Source: an uncultured Pelagibacteraceae bacterium
GTDB taxonomy: Bacteria > Pseudomonadota > Alphaproteobacteria > Pelagibacterales > Pelagibacteraceae
Length of the DNA stretch: 64,000 nucleotides
Assembly (NCBI GenBank): GCA_902528575.1
Contig: CABZSV010000002.1
Span: forward strand, 23,990-87,989
Direction: 5' to 3'
Within the stretch, counting starts at the first letter, position 1; every line of letters starts with the position of its first letter. Made by a program: the position numbers and the translations under genes. This document shows positions 8,541 through 17,050 of this stretch, one piece after another. The notes below the pieces were generated by a model. The model saw nothing but the letters and a program-made list of their open reading frames with translations, was not told where the DNA came from and did not search any database.

Positions 8541-9869
8541 ATGACGACATTACCTTCGAAAGCAAAAGTAGTTATCATCGGTGGTGGAATTCACGGTCTT
8601 AGTACTGCTTGGAAACTTTCTGAAACATATAAAAATCCTGGTGACATAATTGTATTAGAGAAAAAAGATACTGCAGCTGGTGCAAGCGGAATTGCTTGTG
8701 GTGTTGTAAGAAATAATTATTTCCAACCAGCAATGAGAGAGCTTATGGCTCACTCAGTTTCAGTTTGGGAGAGTGATCCTAAAGCATTTAAATATAACCC
8801 TGTTGGCTACTTACAGATTTCACCTGAAGTAATGCATGAAGATGTTGCAAGCATTTATGAGCAACAAAAAGCAATCGGATATGAGTCAGTATTTATTGAA
8901 GGTGAAAAAGATTGTTCTAATTATATGAAAGATATTTTTGATGATTGGCAAGCACAAGGCATCACTTCAATACTTCATGAAAAAAAAGGTGGATACGCAT
9001 TTAACAAAGATTCAATTAAAGCACTTGAAAGTAAATCTACATCAAACGGTGTTCAGGTTATGAAAGGTGTAAAAGTAACAGGTTTTAAAAGAGGAAGTAA
9101 CAGTCAAGCTGTTACAGGGGTGGAGACAGACAAAGGTACAATTGAGTGCGAACAGGTTGTTATCGGTGCAGGTCCATGGGCGAGAGATTTTTGGAATATG
9201 TTAGAGTTACCTAAAACGGCTAACATTAAAGACAAAGACGGTAAAATGCATGTAACAGATATGTGGACATACTGGATGCTACAAGAAGGTGTTATTGGTG
9301 TTGAGCCAGATTTTCTAAAAACTAATGATGGAAAACAACCTCCTGTAGTTCATGTAGACTCGACTGCTCCGTTATATTCAGACAAAACAAAAAAATTATT
9401 AACAGATAAAATTTGGGGAATTTATTACAAACCTGATATTGAGGGATTGGGTGTACAAGGAGGAACTTCTCCTTACATAGTTAAAAAACATTTTGATCAA
9501 GTTAATGTTGATCCTTATGGAATTGAGTCACCTGAATATCAAACAACAGACGCATTTAGTGAAATGTGGTGTTCAGCTTTAGCGCATTGTCAAAAAAGAT
9601 TTGAGGGTAAATCTGATTTATATAGAAAAGGACCATCGGGTGGACTTGGATGTATGACACCAGACTCGTTTCCAATCTTTGATAGATTTTTTGAAAACGT
9701 TTACATGATTGCAGATGCTAATCATGGTTATAAAATGATTGGGGTTGGAGAACTTGTTGCAAAAGAAATTCTTGGTACTGAAAGTGATTTATTAAAACCA
9801 TTTAGATTCAACCGTTACGAGAAGGGCGAACTTCACCCTACTTCGAACAGTCCGTTTCCTTGGAGCTAG
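8541..9869 (+). CDS. FAD-dependent oxidoreductase, sarcosine oxidase beta (SoxB)/N-methylglutamate dehydrogenase-like (DAO family)
   Basis: N-terminal VVIIGGGIHGLSTAWKLSE dinucleotide-binding motif; GASGIACGVVRNNY; C-terminal GGLGCMTPDSFPIFDRF..NVYMIADANHGYKMIGVGELVAKEIL. Confidence 0.85.
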   Translation: MTTLPSKAKVVIIGGGIHGLSTAWKLSETYKNPGDIIVLEKKDTAAGASGIACGVVRNNYFQPAMRELMAHSVSVWESDPKAFKYNPVGYLQISPEVMHEDVASIYEQQKAIGYESVFIEGEKDCSNYMKDIFDDWQAQGITSILHEKKGGYAFNKDSIKALESKSTSNGVQVMKGVKVTGFKRGSNSQAVTGVETDKGTIECEQVVIGAGPWARDFWNMLELPKTANIKDKDGKMHVTDMWTYWMLQEGVIGVEPDFLKTNDGKQPPVVHVDSTAPLYSDKTKKLLTDKIWGIYYKPDIEGLGVQGGTSPYIVKKHFDQVNVDPYGIESPEYQTTDAFSEMWCSALAHCQKRFEGKSDLYRKGPSGGLGCMTPDSFPIFDRFFENVYMIADANHGYKMIGVGELVAKEILGTESDLLKPFRFNRYEKGELHPTSNSPFPWS

Positions 9870-9932
9870 ACTCTAAGCCTAGACACAAATAAATTTTTCA
9901 GCTACGTTTGAATAAATTAAATTCATTGAGGG

Positions 9933-11408
9933 GTGAAAATGACAGATCTAGAGAAACACGTTAACCAGCCAGGTAGAGCAAAATTAGTTAAAAAAGTTAG
10001 AGAAAAAATTAATGAACTTGGCATCACTTATATTTATTATCAATTCATTTCTGTAACAGGTAGAGTTGTTGGTAAAGGTATACCTGCAGATCACTGGGAA
10101 AGAACAGCTGAAAAAGGATTTCAATTAGTTTACGGTGCTACAGCAAACTTGTTCTTAGATCGTCATAATAATTACATTGGATACGGACCAGAAGCTATGG
10201 AGCTTGTTGGAATACCTGATCCTGAAACTTTTGTTCAATTACCATGGGATAAAAGAGTTGGAAGAGTATTTGTAACTTGTTTTAGAAACAGAGAAGAAAG
10301 AAAAAATCCAGGCGGTCATTTAACCTCAGACTGCAGAGGAAATTTAAGAATTTTCATGGATGAATTTAAGAAAAAACATGGTCTAGAATTAAGAGTTGGT
10401 ACTGAGCCTGAAATGATGTGGTTAACAAAAAATGAGGATGGAACACCTACAGGTAAAGGTTTTTCTAAACCATTCTGTTATCACATTGATCAATTTGAGT
10501 CATTAAGACCAGTATTTATGAAGGTTATTGAGTACGCAAAAGCAATGGGTCTTGATATGATTCAAGGAGATCACGAAGATGCCCCAGGCCAATTAGAATT
10601 AAACTGGACTTACGATAACGTTCTAAGAAATGCAGATAGATTGTCAACCTACAGACAAATTTGTGCACAAGTTGCTAGAGAACATAATTTAATTGCTTGC
10701 TTTATGACAAAACCATTTATGGGTGTTTCTGCTAGTGGTTGTCATACAAATATGTCTTTATGGAAAGGTGGAAAAATAAAAATTAACAAACTTGGAAACA
10801 AAACTCTACCAGGTGTAGAAGAAGTATTTAGTTATGTTGAAGGTGGAACAAATACTTTCATGCCAGATACAAAAGATATGCAATTACCAGGTAAAATTGG
10901 TTTGCAATCCATTGCAGGTATCATGAAGCACTTACCAGCATTAACAGCTCTTGGGTCTTCAACTGTTAATTCTTATAGAAGATTATGGGATCAAGGTTTT
11001 TGGGCTCCTGTTTATGCAGACTGGGGATATCAAAATAGAACTTGTGGTTTAAGAGTTTCTGCTCCAGGAAGATTTGAGTATAGATCAGTAGACTCGATGC
11101 ACAATCCTTACTTATTAGGTGCTGCTTTATTAAAAGCTTGCGATGAAGGTATAAGTAAGAAAATGAAACCAGCAGCTCCAGAATCTAGAAATATTTACGA
11201 AGCTCAAAAAGCTGGTAAAGATGTTAAAAAACTTCCATTAAGTTTAGGTGAAGCTTTGGATAGACTGGCAGAGGATGAAGTAATCAAATCTGCAATGCCA
11301 GATGAAATGTATAAAGTTTTCCATTGGTACAAAAACGATGAGTGGGAAAGATTTCTTGGTGCAACAACGCAATGGGATCTGGATACTTATCTTGATTGTC
11401 TACCGTAG
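9933..11408 (+). CDS. glnT: glutamine synthetase-like (type III / GlnT-like) ligase
   Basis: 491 aa GS fold motifs (VGTEPEMMW, GDHEDAPGQLELNW, FMTKPFMGVSASGCHTNMSLW, RFEYRSVDSMHNPYLLGAALLKA); strong SD GAGGGGTG upstream. Confidence 0.82.
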   Translation: MKMTDLEKHVNQPGRAKLVKKVREKINELGITYIYYQFISVTGRVVGKGIPADHWERTAEKGFQLVYGATANLFLDRHNNYIGYGPEAMELVGIPDPETFVQLPWDKRVGRVFVTCFRNREERKNPGGHLTSDCRGNLRIFMDEFKKKHGLELRVGTEPEMMWLTKNEDGTPTGKGFSKPFCYHIDQFESLRPVFMKVIEYAKAMGLDMIQGDHEDAPGQLELNWTYDNVLRNADRLSTYRQICAQVAREHNLIACFMTKPFMGVSASGCHTNMSLWKGGKIKINKLGNKTLPGVEEVFSYVEGGTNTFMPDTKDMQLPGKIGLQSIAGIMKHLPALTALGSSTVNSYRRLWDQGFWAPVYADWGYQNRTCGLRVSAPGRFEYRSVDSMHNPYLLGAALLKACDEGISKKMKPAAPESRNIYEAQKAGKDVKKLPLSLGEALDRLAEDEVIKSAMPDEMYKVFHWYKNDEWERFLGATTQWDLDTYLDCLP

Positions 11409-11440
11409 GTCACAGAAATAGATAGAAAGGGTATAAATAT

Positions 11441-12385
11441 ATGTGTGGGATAGCGGGTTTAATTCATAGAGGTAAATCTTCAAATGTTGGAAGTGAACTG
11501 CAAGGTATGCTTCAAGCATTAAAACATAGAGGAGAAGACTCAACAGGTTACGCTTTATATGGAGATACAGATGGTAAAAATTTCATTATGCGTTTTAAAG
11601 TAGGTGAAAACGTCGGTGAGGGAAGTTCTTCAGTAATGGAAGATGTATCTGTATATGATGAAAGAAAAAAAATTGTAGACCAAACTTTAGCCGAAATGGG
11701 TGCTAACGTTGTTAAAGAAGAAAGAACTCTTCCCTACTCTTTAAGATATGAAATTGACTATAATGTTAAAGACCTTTTGGAATTTTCACAACGTATAGAA
11801 AGTATTCCTGGTGTAGAAATTCTTTCAATGGGTAAATCATTAGAAGTGATCAAAGATCTTGGAAACGCTAAAATGGTTTGCGATAGATATAGCTTAGATA
11901 AAGTTGTTGGAACACATGCTATAGGTCATGCTAGAATGGCAACAGAGTCCGGTGTAGATATTAAATCTGCCCATCCTTTCTGGGGATATCCATTTAGCGA
12001 TGTATCTGTAGTTCATAATGGACAATTAACAAACTATTGGAATAACAGAAGAGTTTTAGAAAATAAAGGTATGAGATTTATGTCTGAGTGTGACTCAGAA
12101 TTAATTGCAGTTTATCTTGCTGAAAAAATGAGAGACGGTGCAACTTTAGAAGAAGGAATGAAAGCATCTTTAACCGGTTTAGATGGTGTTTTTACCTACT
12201 TTGTTGCAACTAAAGACTCTTTGGGAATGGCAAAAGATACAATGGCTGCAAAACCATTGGTATTATATGAGTCTGATGATTTGGTTGCTATGGGATCTGA
12301 AGAAATTGCAATTAGATCTGTATTACCGCAAGAAATTGATACATATGATCCGTTTGATGGGGAGGTAAAAGTATGGCAAATCTAA
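11441..12385 (+). CDS. class II glutamine amidotransferase domain protein (GlxB / N-methylglutamate synthase subunit A-like)
   Basis: Starts MCGIAGLIHRG (Ntn Cys2), HRGEDSTGYALYG, HARMATESGVDIKSAHPFW. Confidence 0.85.
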   Translation: MCGIAGLIHRGKSSNVGSELQGMLQALKHRGEDSTGYALYGDTDGKNFIMRFKVGENVGEGSSSVMEDVSVYDERKKIVDQTLAEMGANVVKEERTLPYSLRYEIDYNVKDLLEFSQRIESIPGVEILSMGKSLEVIKDLGNAKMVCDRYSLDKVVGTHAIGHARMATESGVDIKSAHPFWGYPFSDVSVVHNGQLTNYWNNRRVLENKGMRFMSECDSELIAVYLAEKMRDGATLEEGMKASLTGLDGVFTYFVATKDSLGMAKDTMAAKPLVLYESDDLVAMGSEEIAIRSVLPQEIDTYDPFDGEVKVWQI

Positions 12386-13227
12386 AAACAGTATCTAAAA
12401 AGTCAAAAGCCCAATCAATGGGTATGCACACTGAGGTTTTAACAGGAAGAACTCAACAAAAATTCTTTAATCCTGATGAAGCAGAAAACTTTTACTACTT
12501 TGGTACATATGACGTAGATTTTAATAAAAGAACAGAGCTTGATGTTAAAGACATGACGGCGCCTGAGGCTAATAAAGAAATCGATAACTTAATGAGCCAA
12601 GGATATGGAACAATAGTAATAAAAAACCCACAAGGTAAACACAGTCTTGGAGTTGGTATTTTAAATAAACTAAATTTAATTTTTGAAGGAAGTTTAGGAT
12701 ATTTCGGCATGGGCTCTTGTGATGGTCCAATAGTTAGAATTAATGGAAGAGTTGGATGGTCATGTGCAGAAAATTTAATGGCTGGTAAAGTAGTGATCGA
12801 AAAGAATGCTGGATCTTGTTTTGGTGCGGCAATTAGGGGTGGAGATTTAATTTGCAAAGGTAGTGTTGGTGCCAGAACCGGGATTGACATGAAAGGTGGA
12901 ACTATCATTATTGGTGGAGATGCAGGTGCATTCACAGGTTTTATGATGCAAAGAGGAAGAATAATTATTCTTGGAGATGTGGGAATAAATTTAGGTGACT
13001 CGATGTATGATGGGACAATTTTCGTAGGTGGAGAAATTGGATCATATGGTAGTGATGCAGTAGACGCTGAGTTAACTAAAAGCGATCAAGATTGGCTTAA
13101 AAGAAAATTAAAAGTAGCTGAGATTGGTGAAAACTTTGACGTTAGTAAAATGAAAAAAATTGTAGCTGGTAAGAAACTTTGGAATTATGACAATTTGGAA
13201 CCTACAGAGAAGAAGGGAGCAATATAA
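12373..13227 (+). CDS. GXGXG-domain protein (GlxC / glutamate synthase GltB C-terminal-like / MgsB-like)
   Basis: Beta-helix glycine repeats: SCFGAAIRGGDLICKGSVGARTGIDMKGGTIIIGGDAGAFTGFMMQRGRIIILGDVG. Confidence 0.85.
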   Translation: MANLKTVSKKSKAQSMGMHTEVLTGRTQQKFFNPDEAENFYYFGTYDVDFNKRTELDVKDMTAPEANKEIDNLMSQGYGTIVIKNPQGKHSLGVGILNKLNLIFEGSLGYFGMGSCDGPIVRINGRVGWSCAENLMAGKVVIEKNAGSCFGAAIRGGDLICKGSVGARTGIDMKGGTIIIGGDAGAFTGFMMQRGRIIILGDVGINLGDSMYDGTIFVGGEIGSYGSDAVDAELTKSDQDWLKRKLKVAEIGENFDVSKMKKIVAGKKLWNYDNLEPTEKKGAI

Positions 13228-14639
13228 TGCCTAAGAAAAAATCTAAAAAAGTTAAAAAAAATGGAAAAGGTGTTGGTGGAAAAGCTGATGTCCATGCACA
13301 TGAAGAAGGTAAAAGAAATAAAAGTTTATTAGGTCATAACGCTATCTTCACACCTGAAGTAATAGACGACATTCATATTAAATCTCAATTAGGAAGATAC
13401 AGAATGCGAGGAATGGCATTGATGAAAAAAATTCCTACTTTTGATGATTTAGTTTTCTTACCTGGAACATTAACTAGATTTGTAATCGAAGGTTACAGAG
13501 AAAAATGTGAAACGAAAACTGTTATTGGACCAAGATGTGAAAATCCAATTGAGTTAGATATTCCAGTTTATATTACAGGAATGAGTTTTGGTGCACTTTC
13601 TTACGAAGCAAAAACTGCTTTAGCAAGGGGAGCAACTATGGCTGGGAGTGCTACATGTTCAGGTGAAGGTGGAATGATACCTGATGAAAGAAGATACTCT
13701 GAAAAATGGTATTACCAATGTATTCAATCAAGATATGGTTTTAATCCACATCATGCACAATTGGCAGATGGTATTGAAGTATTTATTGGACAAGGTCAAA
13801 AAGTTGGAATGGGAGGACACTTAATGGGTCAAAAAGTTACTGACCAAGTTGCTGAGATGAGATCATTGCCATCTGGTATTGACCAAAGATCTCCAGCAAG
13901 GCATCCTGACTGGTTAGGACCAGATGATTTAGCTTTAAAAGTAGAAGAGTTAAGACAATTAACGAAAAATAAGGTGCCAATTCAATTAAAGTTAGGCGCA
14001 TCTAAAGTTTATGATGATGTGCGTATGGCTGCAAAATGTGATCCTGACTCTATTTATTTAGATGGAATGGAAGGATCAACTGGAGCGGGACCACACATTG
14101 CTGCTGCTAATACTGGAATTCCAGGAATTGCAGCAATTAGAGAAGCAAGAAGAGCAATTGATGATGTAGGTAAAACCGGAAAAGTTACTTTAATTTATGC
14201 TGGTGGAATTAGAGATGGTGCTGATATGGCAAAAGCTTTAGCTCTAGGAGCTGATGCAATAGCTATTGGTACTGGATCAATGATCGCACTTAACTGTAAT
14301 AAAGATATACCAGAAGCAAACTTTGAAAAAGAAATGGGAGTAAAAGCAGGTGAATGTTATCACTGCCACACTGGAAGATGTCCAGTTGGTGTTGCAACAC
14401 AAGATCCTAAATTAAGAGCTAGATTAAATCCTGATGATGCTGCACTAAGAGTTTACAATTATCTTCATTCAATGACTTTAGAAGCTCAGCTTTTAGCAAG
14501 AGCTTGTGGAAAAACAAATATCCACTCGCTAGAGCCTGAAGATTTAGCTGCTTTAACATCAGAAGCATCAGCTTTAGCAAAAGTTCCATTAGCTGGAACT
14601 AACTACACTGTTGGTGTTGATAACTACCACAAAATATAG
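13227..14639 (+). CDS. FMN-binding glutamate synthase-family protein (GlxD / MgsC-like)
   Basis: GltB2-type motifs: PVYITGMSFGALSYEAKTALARGA, GEGGMIPDERRYS, YLDGMEGSTGAGP, YHCHTGRCPVGVATQDPKLRARL. Confidence 0.88.
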   Translation: MPKKKSKKVKKNGKGVGGKADVHAHEEGKRNKSLLGHNAIFTPEVIDDIHIKSQLGRYRMRGMALMKKIPTFDDLVFLPGTLTRFVIEGYREKCETKTVIGPRCENPIELDIPVYITGMSFGALSYEAKTALARGATMAGSATCSGEGGMIPDERRYSEKWYYQCIQSRYGFNPHHAQLADGIEVFIGQGQKVGMGGHLMGQKVTDQVAEMRSLPSGIDQRSPARHPDWLGPDDLALKVEELRQLTKNKVPIQLKLGASKVYDDVRMAAKCDPDSIYLDGMEGSTGAGPHIAAANTGIPGIAAIREARRAIDDVGKTGKVTLIYAGGIRDGADMAKALALGADAIAIGTGSMIALNCNKDIPEANFEKEMGVKAGECYHCHTGRCPVGVATQDPKLRARLNPDDAALRVYNYLHSMTLEAQLLARACGKTNIHSLEPEDLAALTSEASALAKVPLAGTNYTVGVDNYHKI

Positions 14640-14647
14640 AGGTAACT

Positions 14648-15058
14648 ATGCCAAAGAAAAAAAATAAAAAAGCAGCAAAAACAAAAGAGATTAAAGGTCA
14701 GTTAGGCAAAAAGAAAGAGACTGCAAGAGAAAAAATGATTGGTCAGTCTATTGGTTACAGATACGATGTTAATCTTTTACCTGACTATTCTAAACTAACT
14801 CCATTTCTTAAGAAATATATAGAAGCAATGGGATGGGATGATTTAAATTGGTTAGAAGATGTTCATATGGGTTATGAGGAAGATAGGCCAGCAGTGTTCT
14901 GCAGAAATGCGAATGGTTGGGTTACTATTCCAAGCTCAATTAAGCTTCCAAATAATCAACAAGATAGAGATATGATTGCTAGAGAGCTTTTAGTAAAGTT
15001 TCAAATGTCTCCAAAACATCCTCTTGTTGATTTAAAAAAAGCATATTTAAAATTTTAA
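14648..15058 (+). CDS. conserved-looking hypothetical protein, Lys-rich N-terminus
   Basis: 136 aa ORF closely following glxD-like gene with GAGGTAAC RBS-like sequence; MPKKKNKKAAKTKEIKGQLGKKKETAREK. Confidence 0.75.
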   Translation: MPKKKNKKAAKTKEIKGQLGKKKETAREKMIGQSIGYRYDVNLLPDYSKLTPFLKKYIEAMGWDDLNWLEDVHMGYEEDRPAVFCRNANGWVTIPSSIKLPNNQQDRDMIARELLVKFQMSPKHPLVDLKKAYLKF

Positions 15059-15085
15059 TATTTCAATTAAGAGTTGATAATTTTT

Positions 15086-15113
15086 AAAAAACTAGTGTAC
15101 AGACTAGGTTTTT
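15086..15113 (+). terminator. putative Rho-independent terminator between split-GOGAT operon and amt
   Basis: AAAAACTAGT-GTACAG-ACTAG(G)TTTTT imperfect hairpin with T run. Confidence 0.5.
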
Positions 15114-15182
15114 AACTGTTTTTATATTTGTATCGAATCATAAAATTTAATAGGCTTCGATAAACTAATATGGAGAGAGAAT

Positions 15183-16583
15183 ATGACTGATCAGTTAGGT
15201 GCTCTTACAACCATATTTACAGAATTTTACTACTGGGTGACAGTGGTACTGATGTTCTTAATTCACGTCGGTTTCTGTATGTATGAAGTTGGAGCTTCTC
15301 GATACAAACACCATCAACATACTCTTATGAAAAATACGATGCTGATACCTTTAGTAACAGTAACGTGGTTTTTATTTGGTTGGTGGATTTACTGGGCTTT
15401 TCCTACAGGACCTGGATTAGCACCATCAATAATGAATGAAAGTGCTGCACTAGTTACAGATGAATCCGCATTTAGTGCTACATGGTATACAGCAACAAGT
15501 GAATTAATGGCTGTCAATTTAGGAGACCATATTTCTGGTGTCTTCTGGGCTGCCTTTTTACTTTTCTCTTGGACAGCTGCTTCCATAGTTTCTGGGGCTA
15601 TCATTGAGAGAATTACGACTTTTGCGTTTGGTATTTTAGCAATTGCAATTGGTTCTGTATTTTGGACAATTGATGCCGCATGGGGATGGCACTTCGACGG
15701 TTGGATGTTGAAACTTCTAGGATATCACGACGCTTACGCATCAGGTGTAATTCACGCAATTGCAGGTGGATTTGCTTTAGGTGTTCTAATGGTTTTAGGA
15801 CCAAGAATTGGTAAGTTTTCATCTAGCGGTGAACCAAGAAACATTGGACCAAGAAATCCTTGGTTAGTAACAGTAGGATTGTTTTTAATTTATACTGGTT
15901 TCTGGGGATTTTATGCAGCATGTAACATACCTATTTTTGATCTAGGACCAGAGTATGGAATGGAGGGTATATCTTACTGGACAGCAACAAATATCTACGT
16001 AACGCCTACTACACTTAGTGGTATTACATTCAACTTCTTGATGTCATTATCAGGAGGATTGTTAGCAGGATATTGGATTGCTAAAGGAGATCCTTTCTGG
16101 ACTTACTCAAGTGGTCTAGCAGGTATTATCTGTGCTTCTGCTGGAAATGATTTATATCATCCAATACAAGCAATGATCATTGGTATGATCGGTGTTGTTA
16201 TTTCGTACAAACTACATTACTGGGTTGAGCGTAAGTTCAAAATTGATGATGCAGTTGGTGCAGTAGCGGTACATGGTTATGCTGGATTTATAGGTCTAGT
16301 AATATGTGGTTTTGTTCTAAATGGTTATCCATCATCTGGTTACAGTGTTGGTGCTATGTGGGATGGAACAACTTATGCAACAATTAATCCATTAGGACAG
16401 TTCATCGGAGCATTAATAATGTTCGTTGTTCTTGGACTAATACCAGGCTACATCATAGCTAAAGTTCTTAACGGAATGGGCAAATTAAGAATCCCTCGTG
16501 AAGTTGAGATAGCTGGATTAGACTATGAAATGATGGAAACTGCTAAAGAAGATGAAAAAGCAGTTGCATCTGCAACCAGGTAA
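15183..16583 (+). CDS. amt: ammonium/methylammonium transporter
   Basis: 466 aa polytopic; AmtB motifs (WGWHFDGWMLKLLGYHDAYASGVIHAIAGGFALGVLMVLGPRIGKF, DDAVGAVAVHGYAGFIGL). Confidence 0.93.
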   Translation: MTDQLGALTTIFTEFYYWVTVVLMFLIHVGFCMYEVGASRYKHHQHTLMKNTMLIPLVTVTWFLFGWWIYWAFPTGPGLAPSIMNESAALVTDESAFSATWYTATSELMAVNLGDHISGVFWAAFLLFSWTAASIVSGAIIERITTFAFGILAIAIGSVFWTIDAAWGWHFDGWMLKLLGYHDAYASGVIHAIAGGFALGVLMVLGPRIGKFSSSGEPRNIGPRNPWLVTVGLFLIYTGFWGFYAACNIPIFDLGPEYGMEGISYWTATNIYVTPTTLSGITFNFLMSLSGGLLAGYWIAKGDPFWTYSSGLAGIICASAGNDLYHPIQAMIIGMIGVVISYKLHYWVERKFKIDDAVGAVAVHGYAGFIGLVICGFVLNGYPSSGYSVGAMWDGTTYATINPLGQFIGALIMFVVLGLIPGYIIAKVLNGMGKLRIPREVEIAGLDYEMMETAKEDEKAVASATR

Positions 16584-16594
16584 AGGAGAAAAAT

Positions 16595-16825
16595 ATGGCT
16601 ACAGTTACAAACTGGATAGATCATCTAAATAAACCAGCAGAAGAGGTTGCTGGTGCAATTTACCCTGGTGCTGGATCTGTTGAAGGCATACTGGTAATAA
16701 TTGCATTGATCTTATGGGTTGGTTGGCACATTCTAACAGCAAAATCGGAAAGTGATGAACTTTCAAGACTTGCTAGAAAAAGACATAGTGCTAACGATCA
16801 CAAAAGCAATATTACCGACTGGTAA
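16595..16825 (+). CDS. small single-pass membrane protein encoded directly after amt
   Basis: 76 aa, TM segment VEGILVIIALILWVGWHIL; AAAGGAG SD; 11 nt after amt. Confidence 0.75.
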   Translation: MATVTNWIDHLNKPAEEVAGAIYPGAGSVEGILVIIALILWVGWHILTAKSESDELSRLARKRHSANDHKSNITDW

Positions 16826-16840
16826 TTCAAATTAATATTT

Positions 16841-16870
16841 GGGCGCTACTTAAATGTAGCGCCCTTTTTT
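16841..16870 (+). terminator. Rho-independent terminator of amt operon
   Basis: GGGCGCTAC-TTAAAT-GTAGCGCCC followed by TTTTTT. Confidence 0.93.
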
Positions 16871-16883
16871 ATGTTCTATATTT

Positions 16884-17033
16884 ATGGAAGATAATAAAGA
16901 AGAATTAAGACCCTCAAAAATGAGAGGTGTAGCATTTCCTAAAGCTAAGTATGGTGTGATACTAGCTATAATTGTAATTATTGTTGTTAATATAATTTAT
17001 TACAAAGAAACAATTTTATCTTTTTTTAAATAA
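16884..17033 (+). CDS. small (49 aa) putative membrane protein, not in ORF track
   Basis: Manual translation MEDNKEELRPSKMRGVAFPKAKYGVILAIIVIIVVNIIYYKETILSFFK*; one TM helix. Confidence 0.55.
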   Translation: MEDNKEELRPSKMRGVAFPKAKYGVILAIIVIIVVNIIYYKETILSFFK

Positions 17034-17050
17034 TTATGTTAACTTAAGTT

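Noticed and set aside
12495-12935. 146-aa minus-strand ORF inside the GXGXG gene
   Set aside because: Shadow ORF on the complementary strand of a glycine-repeat coding region; composition (Pro/Ile/Ser) is typical of antisense translation
15163-15182. GGAGAGAG stretch before amt considered as a glycine riboswitch fragment
   Set aside because: Too short; only an SD-like purine tract, no glycine aptamer core visible
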